From: Brachybacterium paraconglomeratum
GTDB lineage: Bacteria > Actinomycetota > Actinomycetes > Actinomycetales > Dermabacteraceae
DNA: 64,000 nucleotides
Direction: 5' to 3'
Assembly (NCBI RefSeq): GCF_003994255.1
Contig: NZ_ML133851.1
Location: forward strand, 496,001-560,000
A model generated the notes under the pieces. It saw only the letters and a list, made by a program, of their open reading frames with translations, ran no database searches and was not told where the DNA came from. A program made the translations under genes and the position numbers. The number at the start of each line of letters is the position of its first letter. Within the stretch, counting starts at the first letter, position 1. Of this stretch, positions 41,123 through 49,279 are shown piece by piece.

Positions 41123-43981
41123 TCAGAGCTTGGTCAGCGGGGCGTAGCGCAGCAGCAGGCGCTTGCGACCGTGGGGATCGCGGAACTGGACCTCGACCTG
41201 CGTCTTGTCGCCCTGCCCGGAGACCTCCGCGACCGTGCCCATCCCGAAGGAGTCGTGGGTGACGCGGTCGCCGACGGCGAGCTGCGGGAGCTTGTCCGTG
41301 GGCGTCGCTGTGCGACCGGAGCCGAAGCTGGGGCGCTTCACGTCGGAGCGGCCGCCGCCGACCCCGCCGCTGAAGGACGGCCCCCGCCCCCCGCCGCGAC
41401 CGCCGCCGAAGCCGGAGCCGCCGGAGAAGCCTCCGCCGCCGAACCCGGCACCGCCGAGGGTCGAGCCGGCGCGCGCCACGTCCAGGACCTCCTCCGGCAC
41501 CTCGTCGAGGAAGCGGCTGGCGGGCATGTACTGGGACTGGCCCCACATCGAGCGCATCTGCGCGCGGGTGAGATAGAGCTTCTCGCGGGCGCGGGTGATG
41601 CCCACGTAGGCCAATCGCCGCTCCTCCTCGAGCTCGTCGGGATCCTGGAGCGTGCGGTTGTGGGGGAAGGTGCCGTCCTCCATGCCGGTGAGGAACACGA
41701 CCGGGAACTCGAGACCCTTGGCGGTGTGCAGGGTCATGAGGGTGACGAACTGGTCCTCCTCCCCCGGCAGCTGGTCGGCGTCCGCGACGAGGGAGACCTT
41801 CTCCAGGAAGCGGTCCACGAGGCTCGCCTCGGGATCGTCCGGCGCGGTCAGCGTCGCATCCGGGGCGATGTCGCCGCCGACGGGGTCGGACGCGGGGGCC
41901 GCTCCGGCGACGACGACGCCGGACGCCTCGGGGACCGCGTCCGCGGAGCCCGCCGCGGCTGCATCCGCTGTGCCCTCGGCGGCTGCATCCTCCTCGGCCT
42001 CGGCGGCGCCTTCCGCGCCCCCGGCCGCGGCGTCGTCGCCCTCCTCGTCCTCCATCTCGCTGGCGAGCGCGTCGAGCTCCTCCATCTGCGCCTCGAACTC
42101 CGCGGCCACGCTGATCAGCTCGGCGAGGTTCTCCAGGCGGGACTCGTCCTGCGGGTCGTCGCTGCCCTGCAGCTCGGCGTAGTAGCCGGAGCGGGTGAGG
42201 ATCGCCTCGAGCAGCTCGGCGGGGCCATCGCCGCGCTCGGCCATCGCCTGCAGGTCCTCGAGCATCGCCACGAAGGTGCGCACGGCGTTCAGCGAGCGGG
42301 TCGCGATGCCCGGCGCCTCCTCCGCGCGGCGCAGCGCCTCCCCGAAGCCGATCCGGTCCCTCTCGGCGAGCATGGCGATCGCGGCCTCGGCGCGGTCGCC
42401 GATCCCGCGCTTGGGGACGTTGAGGATGCGGCGCAGGTTGATCTCGTCGGCGGGGTTGGCGAGCACCTGCAGGTAGGCGATCGCGTCCTTGATCTCGCGC
42501 CGCTCGTAGAAGCGCGTGCCGCCCACGACGCGGTACGGCAGGCCCACGCGGATCAGCTGGTCCTCCAGCGCCCGGGACTGGGCGTTGGCGCGGTAGAAGA
42601 TCGCGATGTCCCCGGCGCGGCGGCCGTCGTCCACGAGCGCGTCGATCTGGCGGCCGATGTAGCGGGCCTCGGACTGCTCGTCGTCGGCGACGTAGAGGGT
42701 GATCTGCTCGCCCTCGCCCTGGTCGGTCCAGAGGTTCTTCTCGCGGCGGCCCTGGTTCTCCTCGATCACGGCGTTCGCGGCGGTGAGGATGTTCTGGGTC
42801 GAGCGGTAGTTCTGCTCCAGCACGATGGTGCGCGCGGAGGGGAAGTCCTGCTCGAACTCGATGATGTTGCGGATCGTGGCGCCGCGGAAGGCGTAGATCG
42901 ACTGGTCGGAGTCGCCCACCACGGTGAGATCGGCGTGCGGGTCCTCCCCCACCAGCTCGCGCACCAGCTGGTACTGGGCGGTGTTGGTGTCCTGGTACTC
43001 GTCCACCAGCAGGTGGCGGAAGCGGCGCCGGTAGCCCTCGCGGATCGCGGGGTTCTCGCGCAGCAGCGCGACGGTCAGGCCGATCAGGTCGTCGAAGTCG
43101 ACGGCGTTGGCCTGGCGCAGGCGCTCGGTGTAGTTCGTGAAGATCTTCGCGAGCGTCTTCTCGAACGGGTTCTTCGCGCTCTCGGCCTGATCGGCGAAGT
43201 CGATCGGGTCCACGAGGTCGTTCTTCAGCGTCGAGATGCGGGAGGCGAGCGCGCGGGGGGCGTGCTTCTTGGTGTCGAGCTGGAGGTCCTTGGCGATCGT
43301 GGTGATCAGGCGCAGCGAGTCGGCGCTGTCGTAGATCGTGAAGGAGCTCTTCAGCCCGGCCGCGGCGGCGTCGCGGCGCAGGATGCGCACGCAGGCGCTG
43401 TGGAAGGTGGAGACCCACATGGAGCGGGCGGCGGGGCCGATCAGCTCCTCGACGCGCTCGCGCATCTCGGCGGCGGCCTTGTTGGTGAAGGTGATCGCGA
43501 GGATCTCGCCGGGCAGCGCCTCGCCGGCGCGCAGCAGGTGGGCGATGCGGCGGGTGAGCACGCGGGTCTTGCCGGAGCCGGCGCCGGCGACGATCAGCAG
43601 CGGGCTGCCCCGGTGCTCGACCGCCTCGCGCTGGGCGGGGTTCAGCCCGTCGACGAGCTCGGCGAGGGCGGGTGAGTCCGCCGGGACCCGCCGACGGGAC
43701 GGCGCCGGGCCGGCGACGGGCGCGGGCTCCTCACGCGGCGGCTCGTCCTCGTAGGGCGGCTCCTCCTCGTACGGGGGCTCCTCGTGCTCGGGCGGCGGCT
43801 CACGGTCGAGCAGGTCCGGGGCCTCCTCCTCGTGGCGCGGCTCGCCGCCGTCGGTGCGTCCGTCGGCGCGCGCGTCGTCGTCGGCCGCGGCCCGGGAGGG
43901 CGAGGTCGAGGGCGTCACCTGCACGCCGTCCAGGCGGCGGAAGGCGTCGGGCAGCGAGAGGTCGTCGAAGAGTGAGCTCAT
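41123..43981 (-). CDS. pcrA: ATP-dependent DNA helicase PcrA/UvrD
   Basis: This 952-residue superfamily 1 helicase has all motifs: Walker A AGAGSGKTRVL, TFTNKAAAEMRER, DEYQDTN, GDSDQSIYAFRGA, YRSTQNI, LMTLHTAKGLEFP and VGITRAREKL. It has an acidic 110-residue N-terminal extension, an Ala/Glu-rich low-complexity insertion (about 640-720), a Gly-rich stretch (about 855-890) and a C-terminal Tudor-like domain (VGDRVTHDSFGMGTVAEV) that in PcrA binds RNA polymerase. It unwinds DNA in repair and at stalled polymerases. TATCCT nine bases before the ATG suggests an almost leaderless start. Confidence 0.95.
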   Translation of the reverse strand: MSSLFDDLSLPDAFRRLDGVQVTPSTSPSRAAADDDARADGRTDGGEPRHEEEAPDLLDREPPPEHEEPPYEEEPPYEDEPPREEPAPVAGPAPSRRRVPADSPALAELVDGLNPAQREAVEHRGSPLLIVAGAGSGKTRVLTRRIAHLLRAGEALPGEILAITFTNKAAAEMRERVEELIGPAARSMWVSTFHSACVRILRRDAAAAGLKSSFTIYDSADSLRLITTIAKDLQLDTKKHAPRALASRISTLKNDLVDPIDFADQAESAKNPFEKTLAKIFTNYTERLRQANAVDFDDLIGLTVALLRENPAIREGYRRRFRHLLVDEYQDTNTAQYQLVRELVGEDPHADLTVVGDSDQSIYAFRGATIRNIIEFEQDFPSARTIVLEQNYRSTQNILTAANAVIEENQGRREKNLWTDQGEGEQITLYVADDEQSEARYIGRQIDALVDDGRRAGDIAIFYRANAQSRALEDQLIRVGLPYRVVGGTRFYERREIKDAIAYLQVLANPADEINLRRILNVPKRGIGDRAEAAIAMLAERDRIGFGEALRRAEEAPGIATRSLNAVRTFVAMLEDLQAMAERGDGPAELLEAILTRSGYYAELQGSDDPQDESRLENLAELISVAAEFEAQMEELDALASEMEDEEGDDAAAGGAEGAAEAEEDAAAEGTADAAAAGSADAVPEASGVVVAGAAPASDPVGGDIAPDATLTAPDDPEASLVDRFLEKVSLVADADQLPGEEDQFVTLMTLHTAKGLEFPVVFLTGMEDGTFPHNRTLQDPDELEEERRLAYVGITRAREKLYLTRAQMRSMWGQSQYMPASRFLDEVPEEVLDVARAGSTLGGAGFGGGGFSGGSGFGGGRGGGRGPSFSGGVGGGRSDVKRPSFGSGRTATPTDKLPQLAVGDRVTHDSFGMGTVAEVSGQGDKTQVEVQFRDPHGRKRLLLRYAPLTKL

Positions 43982-43990
43982 GAGGCCTCC

Positions 43991-43996
43991 AGGATA
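43991..43996 (-). promoter_or_regulatory. -10 element of pcrA
   Basis: TATCCT on the minus strand, nine bases before the ATG; GGAGG in the gap is close to the start codon. Confidence 0.45.
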
Positions 43997-44000
43997 GGCG

Positions 44001-44034
44001 CGGGGCCCGACAGCGGGTGCGCTGCCGGGCCCCG
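44001..44034 (-). terminator. hairpin terminator after the 111-residue membrane gene
   Basis: A 15-bp stem with one mismatch and a GGTG loop, about 100 bases beyond the stop of the gene at 44135 and just upstream of the pcrA promoter. Confidence 0.55.
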
Positions 44035-44134
44035 TGGGGACGGAGGGTCGCGGTGGAGGGGAGGTGGGCTCCCGTCGCCGCGCGCTCCGCCCGCGGCTCC
44101 GTCGCTCCGCGGGAGGCTCCCCGCGGGGAGCGGA

Positions 44135-44470
44135 TCAGACGAAGACCGCCACGACGATGTTCACGATGATCGCGGTGGGGATGCCGAACCAGACGGCCGA
44201 GGGGGTCTCGGTCTGCTTCCTGTTCGCGATGTAGGCGAGGACGGTGGCGACGATCGCCAGGAGCAGCTTGATGCCGAGCTTCATGTGGTTCGGGTCGCCG
44301 CCGATGGAGACGAGGGCGGCCAGGACGATGCCGAACACGAGCGCGCCCGCGGTGGCATGGGCCATCCCCTTGTTCGGGACGCGGGTGCGGGCGGAGGCGA
44401 CCCAGGTGCCGAGCGCCACGGCCCAGCAGATCATGTGCAGCACGACGAAGAGCGAGATCAGAAAGGACAT
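44135..44470 (-). CDS. four-helix membrane protein, unknown function
   Basis: This 111-residue protein is almost wholly hydrophobic, with four predicted transmembrane helices and a His in the first (VVLHMICWAVALG) and in the second loop (DPNHMKLGIK). I do not recognise a named family; it resembles short membrane proteins often annotated hypothetical in actinobacteria. The ATG is fixed by TAACAT six bases upstream. It is divergent from another membrane protein. Confidence 0.75.
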   Translation of the reverse strand: MSFLISLFVVLHMICWAVALGTWVASARTRVPNKGMAHATAGALVFGIVLAALVSIGGDPNHMKLGIKLLLAIVATVLAYIANRKQTETPSAVWFGIPTAIIVNIVVAVFV

Positions 44471-44476
44471 GACACC

Positions 44477-44482
44477 ATGTTA
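44477..44482 (-). promoter_or_regulatory. -10 element, leaderless start of the four-helix gene
   Basis: TAACAT on the minus strand, six bases before the ATG at 44470. Confidence 0.55.
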
Positions 44483-44530
44483 GATCCCGGGCCTGGGAAC
44501 TCCAGGGGCACAGCGTGCGAGAATCACCGC

Positions 44531-45676
44531 ATGTCAGAGGCACCTCCCGGCCCCCAGGACGCCGCACCGGAGCCCCCCGAGAGCGCAGAGCCGGCGCGGA
44601 GCACGGAGCGAACCTCGCGGGCGGGCCACAGCCCGGAGCGGCTCGCGCTGCTCACCGAGGACCTCGGCGCCGCCCCGCCGGAGCGGCCCGGCGCCGGGCG
44701 CCTGCTCGCCGCGGCAGCCTCGGGTCTGCTGGTGATCGCCCTGCTGGTCTGGGGCCTGCCGTGGGCGACCGGCGCGAGCTGGAGCGAGATCGTCGCGAGC
44801 CTGGGTGCGCTGCCGTGGTGGTCGGTGCCCGCGATGATCGTGCTCGGCGCGGGGGCGCTGCTGCTGGAGGCGATGACGGTCCGCGCCGCGGTGCCCGGCT
44901 CCCGCCCCTCCCCCGTGCTGCAGGGCCATGCCGCCTCCCAGGGCGCCGCGCTCGCCCTGCCGGGCGGGTCCGTGCTGGGCCTGGGACTGCTGGCCTGGGT
45001 CCTGCGTCGCAGCGGGATCGCCCTGCCCGTGGTGCTCACCGGCATCCTCGCCGCCTCGCTGGTCGAGATGGCGATCACCTCGGTGCTGGTGCCGCTGCTG
45101 GGCGCCGGCTCCTACCTGCTCGGCTCCGCCCTCACCCCGGCCGGCACGCTCGCCTCGGGCTGGCTGTGGGCGGCCGCCGTCGCCGCGGCCGGCGCCGTGA
45201 TCGCCCTCGTCCTCAGCGCGGTGCTGCTGCGCCGCGGCGTGCTCACGGCGCTGCTCGCGCAGGCCGACGGGATGCTCCCCGCCGGGGCGTCGGCGGAGAT
45301 CCTCCATCAGCGGGAGGCGCTGGTGGGGATGCTGCGGCGTCGGCTCCCCGCCCTCGCGCTGCCCACGCTCGCGGCGCGGACGCTCCAGCTCGCCGCCCTG
45401 TGGCTCGCGATCGAGTCGGTCGGCGCCGAGGTGCCCGCCCTGTTCGTCCTCGCCGTCTTCGCGCTGGGGAGGGTGCTCGCGCTGGTGCCGCTGACGCCGG
45501 GCGGCGCGGGGATCTCCGAGACGGTCAGCGGGGCGGCGCTGGTCGGCCTCGGGGTGGGCTCGGCCGACGCCGCCGCGGCGATGCTCCTGCTGCTGGTCGC
45601 GATGCTGGTGGTGCCGCTGCTGGCAGGGGCGGTCGCGGTGCCCGCGGCGCTCACGCGGACCCCTGCGCGGCGCTGA
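44531..45676 (+). CDS. lysylphosphatidylglycerol-synthase-TM-like membrane protein (UPF0104 type)
   Basis: This 381-residue protein has a hydrophilic 50-residue N-terminus and about eight transmembrane helices. The C-terminal signature RVLALVPLTPGGAGISE is the hallmark of the LPG-synthase membrane domain (UPF0104, AglD-like), which flips or attaches lipid-linked groups. There is no aminoacyl-transferase domain, so it is the membrane part only. The substrate is unknown. A GAGAAT element six bases before the ATG (44519-44524) could be its -10. Confidence 0.82.
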   Translation: MSEAPPGPQDAAPEPPESAEPARSTERTSRAGHSPERLALLTEDLGAAPPERPGAGRLLAAAASGLLVIALLVWGLPWATGASWSEIVASLGALPWWSVPAMIVLGAGALLLEAMTVRAAVPGSRPSPVLQGHAASQGAALALPGGSVLGLGLLAWVLRRSGIALPVVLTGILAASLVEMAITSVLVPLLGAGSYLLGSALTPAGTLASGWLWAAAVAAAGAVIALVLSAVLLRRGVLTALLAQADGMLPAGASAEILHQREALVGMLRRRLPALALPTLAARTLQLAALWLAIESVGAEVPALFVLAVFALGRVLALVPLTPGGAGISETVSGAALVGLGVGSADAAAAMLLLLVAMLVVPLLAGAVAVPAALTRTPARR

Positions 45677-45746
45677 CGCGTCCCACGGCGGCCGCGCGGG
45701 CGTCGTGCCAGCACCGACCGGGTCCAGGACCGGCCCGCGCCGCGGC

Positions 45747-46250
45747 TCAGCCCTCGTCGTCCTCGTCGAAGTCGGGGGTCTCGATGCCGAGGGCGGAGGA
45801 GGGATGCGCGAGGAACCCCTCCTGGACGCTCGGCTGCAGCGGGAAGCCGCCGATGCTCGCCCCGTGCTCGGTGCCGACGAAGGCGGGCTCGGCGGCGACG
45901 ACAGCGGCGACCTCGTGCACGTGACGGCTCGCCTCCCTGCCGCGTCCCAGGAAGCCGGCGCCGGTGTAGCCGCCCATGCGGCGGCCGCTGAGCCGCTCCG
46001 CCCGGACCGCCTCCTGATCGAGTTGCCTCGCGGCCGCGCGCAGGCCCGTGGCCAGGCGTCCCAGCTCCGGATGCTCCTCGCGGATCCAGCGCTCGTGGAC
46101 CCGCTCCCCGATCTCGCGGACCCCGGGCTCCTCTGCGCGACCGGCCTCGGCCAGCGTGTTCGCCAGGCGCAGGCGCAGGAGGGTGAGCCGATCCGCTCCA
46201 CGGCGCTGGGCATCGGCGAGGGCTCTGAGGCCATGGGTGTCCGCGGTCAT
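45747..46250 (-). CDS. hypothetical helical protein
   Basis: This 167-residue protein has a helical Leu/Ala/Arg-rich N-terminal part (1-95), a Gly-rich turn (SGRRMGGYTGAGFLGRG) and an acidic end (PDFDEDDEG). No signal peptide or membrane segment is visible, and I recognise no family. AAGGAG before the ATG at 46250 is well placed; a longer GTG start six codons upstream has none. It follows the alpha/beta hydrolase gene by 31 bases on the same strand, so it may share the bldC transcript. Confidence 0.6.
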   Translation of the reverse strand: MTADTHGLRALADAQRRGADRLTLLRLRLANTLAEAGRAEEPGVREIGERVHERWIREEHPELGRLATGLRAAARQLDQEAVRAERLSGRRMGGYTGAGFLGRGREASRHVHEVAAVVAAEPAFVGTEHGASIGGFPLQPSVQEGFLAHPSSALGIETPDFDEDDEG

Positions 46251-46281
46251 CGCGCTACTCCTTGTCACGAGGTCTCGGGGG

Positions 46282-47298
46282 TCACGAGGCCCCGGTCTCG
46301 GAGGCGTCGGGTCCCGCGGTGCGGCCTGTCCCGGTCATCGTAGGCGCTGCGAGCAGATCCGTGGCCAGCCAGTCGTCGAGGATCTCGATCGCCGTCGCCC
46401 GCACCGGCGGATCGGAGAGGAAGACGTCGTGACGCGCCCCGGTGACGGGCACGACCCGCACCCGGGGGCCGAGCCGTCGCGCGGCCGCGGCGAGGGAGCG
46501 CACGTCCAGGACGGTGTCCGCGTGGAGGGGGCGCTCGCCCCGCCTCGAGGTGATCGCGGTGCGGTCGGAGTGCATGACCAGCGCCGGTGCGGCGAGCGGG
46601 CCGGCGGCGGCCAGGCGCCGGTGCCCGTCGAGCATCGCCTTGAGGGTGCTGGCGGGGAAGCGGTGGCCCCCGGGAGGCTTCAGCTCGAGGTCGTAGTCGT
46701 AGTCCCCGCCCAGGTCACGATGGGTGGCGCGGGCGTAGGCGTCGTCACCGACGGGAAGGATGGGCCTGCTCCTCAGCCGGCGGGCCAGCAGGTGCACCGG
46801 GCGCTCGAGCAGCCTCCGCGTGCCCGGTCCGAGGTGCATCTCGAGCCACGGCGAGTTCAGGGCGAGGCCCCGGACCACGCCCGGATGGCGCAGCGCGTAG
46901 AGCGTCGCGACGAGTCCTCCCGCGGAGTGAGCGAGGATCACCGGGGGCGTGCTGCGGCCGATGCGGCGCAGCGAGGCGCCGATCTCCTCGTCGTATCGGC
47001 TGAGGTGGTCGATCTCGGTGGGCGTCTGACCGGGCAGGATGCTGCGGCCGTACTTGCGCAGGTCCAGGCCCCAGACGTCGTGGCCGCGGGTGCCGAGGTG
47101 GTCCATCAGGTCCCGGTCGAAGACATAGTCCGACCAGCCGTGCATGAGCAGCACGGGCGGGGTCCGATCGGCGCGGGGAGCGTCGCCCGGGACGGGCTCG
47201 CGATGGATGAGGCTCGCCCGCAGCGGTCCCTCGTCGTCGCTGCCGAGGTCGATCCGGTGGAGCGTGTAGCCCGCTCCGAGCACCGGGTCGGTGCTCAC
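46282..47298 (-). CDS. alpha/beta hydrolase (lysophospholipase-like)
   Basis: This 338-residue cytoplasmic hydrolase has the oxyanion segment LLMHGWSDYVFD, the nucleophile elbow ILAHSAGGLVAT (Ser in AHSAGG), the acid in LVMHSDRTAI and the catalytic His in VTGARHDVFLS. The fold resembles serine hydrolases of the monoglyceride lipase or lysophospholipase group. The substrate is unknown. Its GTG start overlaps the stop of the bldC-type gene (GTGA), so it is translated together with a regulator. Confidence 0.87.
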   Translation of the reverse strand: MSTDPVLGAGYTLHRIDLGSDDEGPLRASLIHREPVPGDAPRADRTPPVLLMHGWSDYVFDRDLMDHLGTRGHDVWGLDLRKYGRSILPGQTPTEIDHLSRYDEEIGASLRRIGRSTPPVILAHSAGGLVATLYALRHPGVVRGLALNSPWLEMHLGPGTRRLLERPVHLLARRLRSRPILPVGDDAYARATHRDLGGDYDYDLELKPPGGHRFPASTLKAMLDGHRRLAAAGPLAAPALVMHSDRTAITSRRGERPLHADTVLDVRSLAAAARRLGPRVRVVPVTGARHDVFLSDPPVRATAIEILDDWLATDLLAAPTMTGTGRTAGPDASETGAS

Positions 47299-47522
47299 AC
47301 GTCCTTGGAGCTCTCCCGCAGCAGCTCGACGACCTCGCCGCGGCGGTAGCGGCGGTGACCGCCGAGGGTGCGCATGTAGGTGAGCTTGCCCGCCTGGGCC
47401 CAGCGCGTGACGGTCTTGGGGTCGACATGGAACATGCTCGCGACCTCCGCGGGCGTCATCAGCTCAGCGGCGTCGTCCCCGTCGGGCACTCCACCGGGGT
47501 GCTGATCCGTGGAAGCGTTCAT
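47295..47522 (-). CDS. bldC: BldC-family MerR-like DNA-binding protein
   Basis: This 75-residue protein has a MerR-type winged helix: LMTPAEVASMFHVDPKTVTR followed by the wing YMRTLGGHRRYRRGEV. BldC is a developmental regulator in Streptomyces, where it binds DNA cooperatively as head-to-tail monomers on direct repeats; homologues occur widely in non-sporulating actinobacteria. The N-terminal 20 residues are acidic and disordered. It is divergent from the DUF3073 gene across a 311-base region with CCGGTAA repeats that might be its own targets. Confidence 0.87.
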   Translation of the reverse strand: MNASTDQHPGGVPDGDDAAELMTPAEVASMFHVDPKTVTRWAQAGKLTYMRTLGGHRRYRRGEVVELLRESSKDV

Positions 47523-47833
47523 CGAGGAGGAGACCTTTCACTGGGGGAGACGGCTCGAGACGGGACGGGGGTCCCCACTGCACTCGAGTACCGACACAAG
47601 ACTACCCGGTAAGGTGTGTGAGCCGGTAAAAGGCGGGCCGCGAAACGCCCAATTCCTTCGCCGGGCAGTGCTCCGCCCGTCACACCGGGCGCCGCGGAAG
47701 GGACGTCGGGCACGTCCGGAGGGTCGCGGTTCGCCGTCGGCCGGAGCGACCATGTACTCTGGGCATCCGAAACTAATGCCATCCTCCGGGTCGTCGAGCA
47801 CACCCGGCACCCGACGCACAGGGGGTCAGATCC
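47523..47833. other. 311-base divergent regulatory region between bldC and DUF3073
   Basis: No gene seen. CCGGTAA occurs twice as a direct repeat (47606-47612 and 47623-47629, 17 bases apart). A TAGTCT -10-like element for bldC lies beside them on the minus strand. TACTCT near 47756 may serve the DUF3073 gene. Confidence 0.4.
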
Positions 47834-48034
47834 ATGGGTCGCGGCCGACAGAAAGCCAAGCACACCAAGGTGGCACGGGACCTCAAGTACTACAGCCCGC
47901 CGACGGATCTCTCGGCGCTGCAGCGGGAGCTGCAGTCTCAGCGGAGCGAGACCTCCTCCGCCGACGGAGACGACTGGGGCGAGGACGCCGAGGACTGGGC
48001 CGACGAGGACGCCCCGTCCGCACATCGCCGCTGA
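47834..48034 (+). CDS. DUF3073 protein
   Basis: This 66-residue protein starts MGRGRQKAKHTKVARDLKYY, the conserved core of DUF3073, a small actinobacterial family of unknown function typically encoded beside purM, as here. The second half is acidic. The basic N-terminus could bind nucleic acid. It converges on purM, with a 21-bp hairpin between them. Confidence 0.88.
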   Translation: MGRGRQKAKHTKVARDLKYYSPPTDLSALQRELQSQRSETSSADGDDWGEDAEDWADEDAPSAHRR

Positions 48035-48066
48035 GCGGCGCGCGGCAGGCTCCGCGGAGCACCGTG

Positions 48067-48111
48067 ACACAGCAGGAGGGCCGACCCGATGGGTCGGCCC
48101 TCCTGCTGTGT
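48067..48111. terminator. 21-bp perfect hairpin between DUF3073 and purM
   Basis: A perfect 21-bp inverted repeat with a 3-base GAT loop, the longest in the window. It lies 33 bases after DUF3073 and 14 bases after purM on the other strand, so it should stop transcription both ways. Confidence 0.8.
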
Positions 48112-48124
48112 GCGGGGTGGCCGC

Positions 48125-49279
48125 TCAGGCCCAGCCGGGGTGCTGGCCGGCGAGCATGACCGCGCCGCCCTCGACGCCCTTGGCGCCGGCGACGACGTGC
48201 TCGAGCGCATGGCCGGGCTCGGGCAGGGACTCCTCGGCCACGACCTCGCCGATCGCGCGGGCACCGAGACCGCGTTCGGCGAGCACGGCCAGGACCTGGT
48301 CGGCCTGCTCCTGCGCGACCAGGGCGACCATGCCGATGCCCATGTTCAGCGTGCCCTCGAGGTCGAGCTGCGGGACGGAGCCCCACCCGGCGACGCGGGA
48401 GAACACGGGGGCCGGCTCCCAGAGGGCGCGGTCCACGCGGGCCGCGAGGCCGTGCGGCATGACCCGGGCGAGATTCGCGGCGAGCCCGCCGCCGGTGACA
48501 TGGCTGAGGGCGTGGACGGCACCGGCGGTGCGGGCATCGCGCAGCACGGCCAGGAGGTCCGCGGTGTAGATGCGGGTGGGCTCCAGGAGCTCCTCCCCCA
48601 GGGTGCGGCCGAAGTCCTCGACGCGCTGCTCGAGGGAGAGCCCGGCGGCGGAGACCACGGCGCGGACCAGGGAGTACCCGTTGGAGTGCAGGCCGGAGGC
48701 GTCCATGCCGATCACGACGTCGCCCTGGCGCACCCGGTCGGGGCCCAGCAGGTCGTCGGCCTCGACCACGCCGACCGCGGCGCCCGCGACGTCGTAGTCC
48801 TCGGGGGACATCAGGCCCGGGTGCTCGGCGGTCTCGCCGCCGACGAGGGCGCAGCCCGCGAGGCGGCATCCCTCGGCGATGCCGCGCACGATGTCGGCGA
48901 TCCGCTCGGGCACCACCGCGCCGCAGGCGATGTAGTCGGTCATCGCCAGCGGTGCGGCGCCGACCACGACGATGTCGTCGACGACCATGCCGACCAGGTC
49001 CTGGCCGATCGTGTCGTGCACGTCGAGGGCGCGCGCGATCGCGATCTTCGTGCCGACGCCGTCGGTCGAGGAGGCGAGCAGCGGGCGGCGGTAGTCCTTC
49101 AGCGCGGAGACGTCGACCAGCCCGGCGAAGGCGCCGATCCCGCCGAGGACGTCGGGGCCGTGCGTCGCCGCGACGGCCTCCTTCATCAGCTCGACGGCAC
49201 GGTCGCCCGCAGCGGTGTCGACACCGGCGGAGGCGTAGGTGATCGCATCGCCCGAGGCGGGGCGGGGGCTGGTGTTCAT
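48125..49279 (-). CDS. purM: phosphoribosylformylglycinamidine cyclo-ligase
   Basis: This 384-residue enzyme makes aminoimidazole ribonucleotide in purine synthesis. Motifs are YASAGVDTAAGDRAVELM, LLASSTDGVGTK, the metal and ATP loop MVVDDIVVVGAAPL, LVGGETAEHPGLM and HVTGGGLAANL. It is somewhat longer than E. coli PurM (345). The ATG overlaps the purF stop (ATGA), so the two are translationally coupled, as in many actinobacteria. Confidence 0.96.
   Translation of the reverse strand: MNTSPRPASGDAITYASAGVDTAAGDRAVELMKEAVAATHGPDVLGGIGAFAGLVDVSALKDYRRPLLASSTDGVGTKIAIARALDVHDTIGQDLVGMVVDDIVVVGAAPLAMTDYIACGAVVPERIADIVRGIAEGCRLAGCALVGGETAEHPGLMSPEDYDVAGAAVGVVEADDLLGPDRVRQGDVVIGMDASGLHSNGYSLVRAVVSAAGLSLEQRVEDFGRTLGEELLEPTRIYTADLLAVLRDARTAGAVHALSHVTGGGLAANLARVMPHGLAARVDRALWEPAPVFSRVAGWGSVPQLDLEGTLNMGIGMVALVAQEQADQVLAVLAERGLGARAIGEVVAEESLPEPGHALEHVVAGAKGVEGGAVMLAGQHPGWA

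Noticed and set aside
38172..43418. A 1748-codon open frame on the minus strand crossing the copper protein and PcrA genes
   Set aside because: It is a shadow of two well-supported genes. Its translation is low-complexity His/Arg/Gly sequence without domains, as expected from GC-rich third-position bias.
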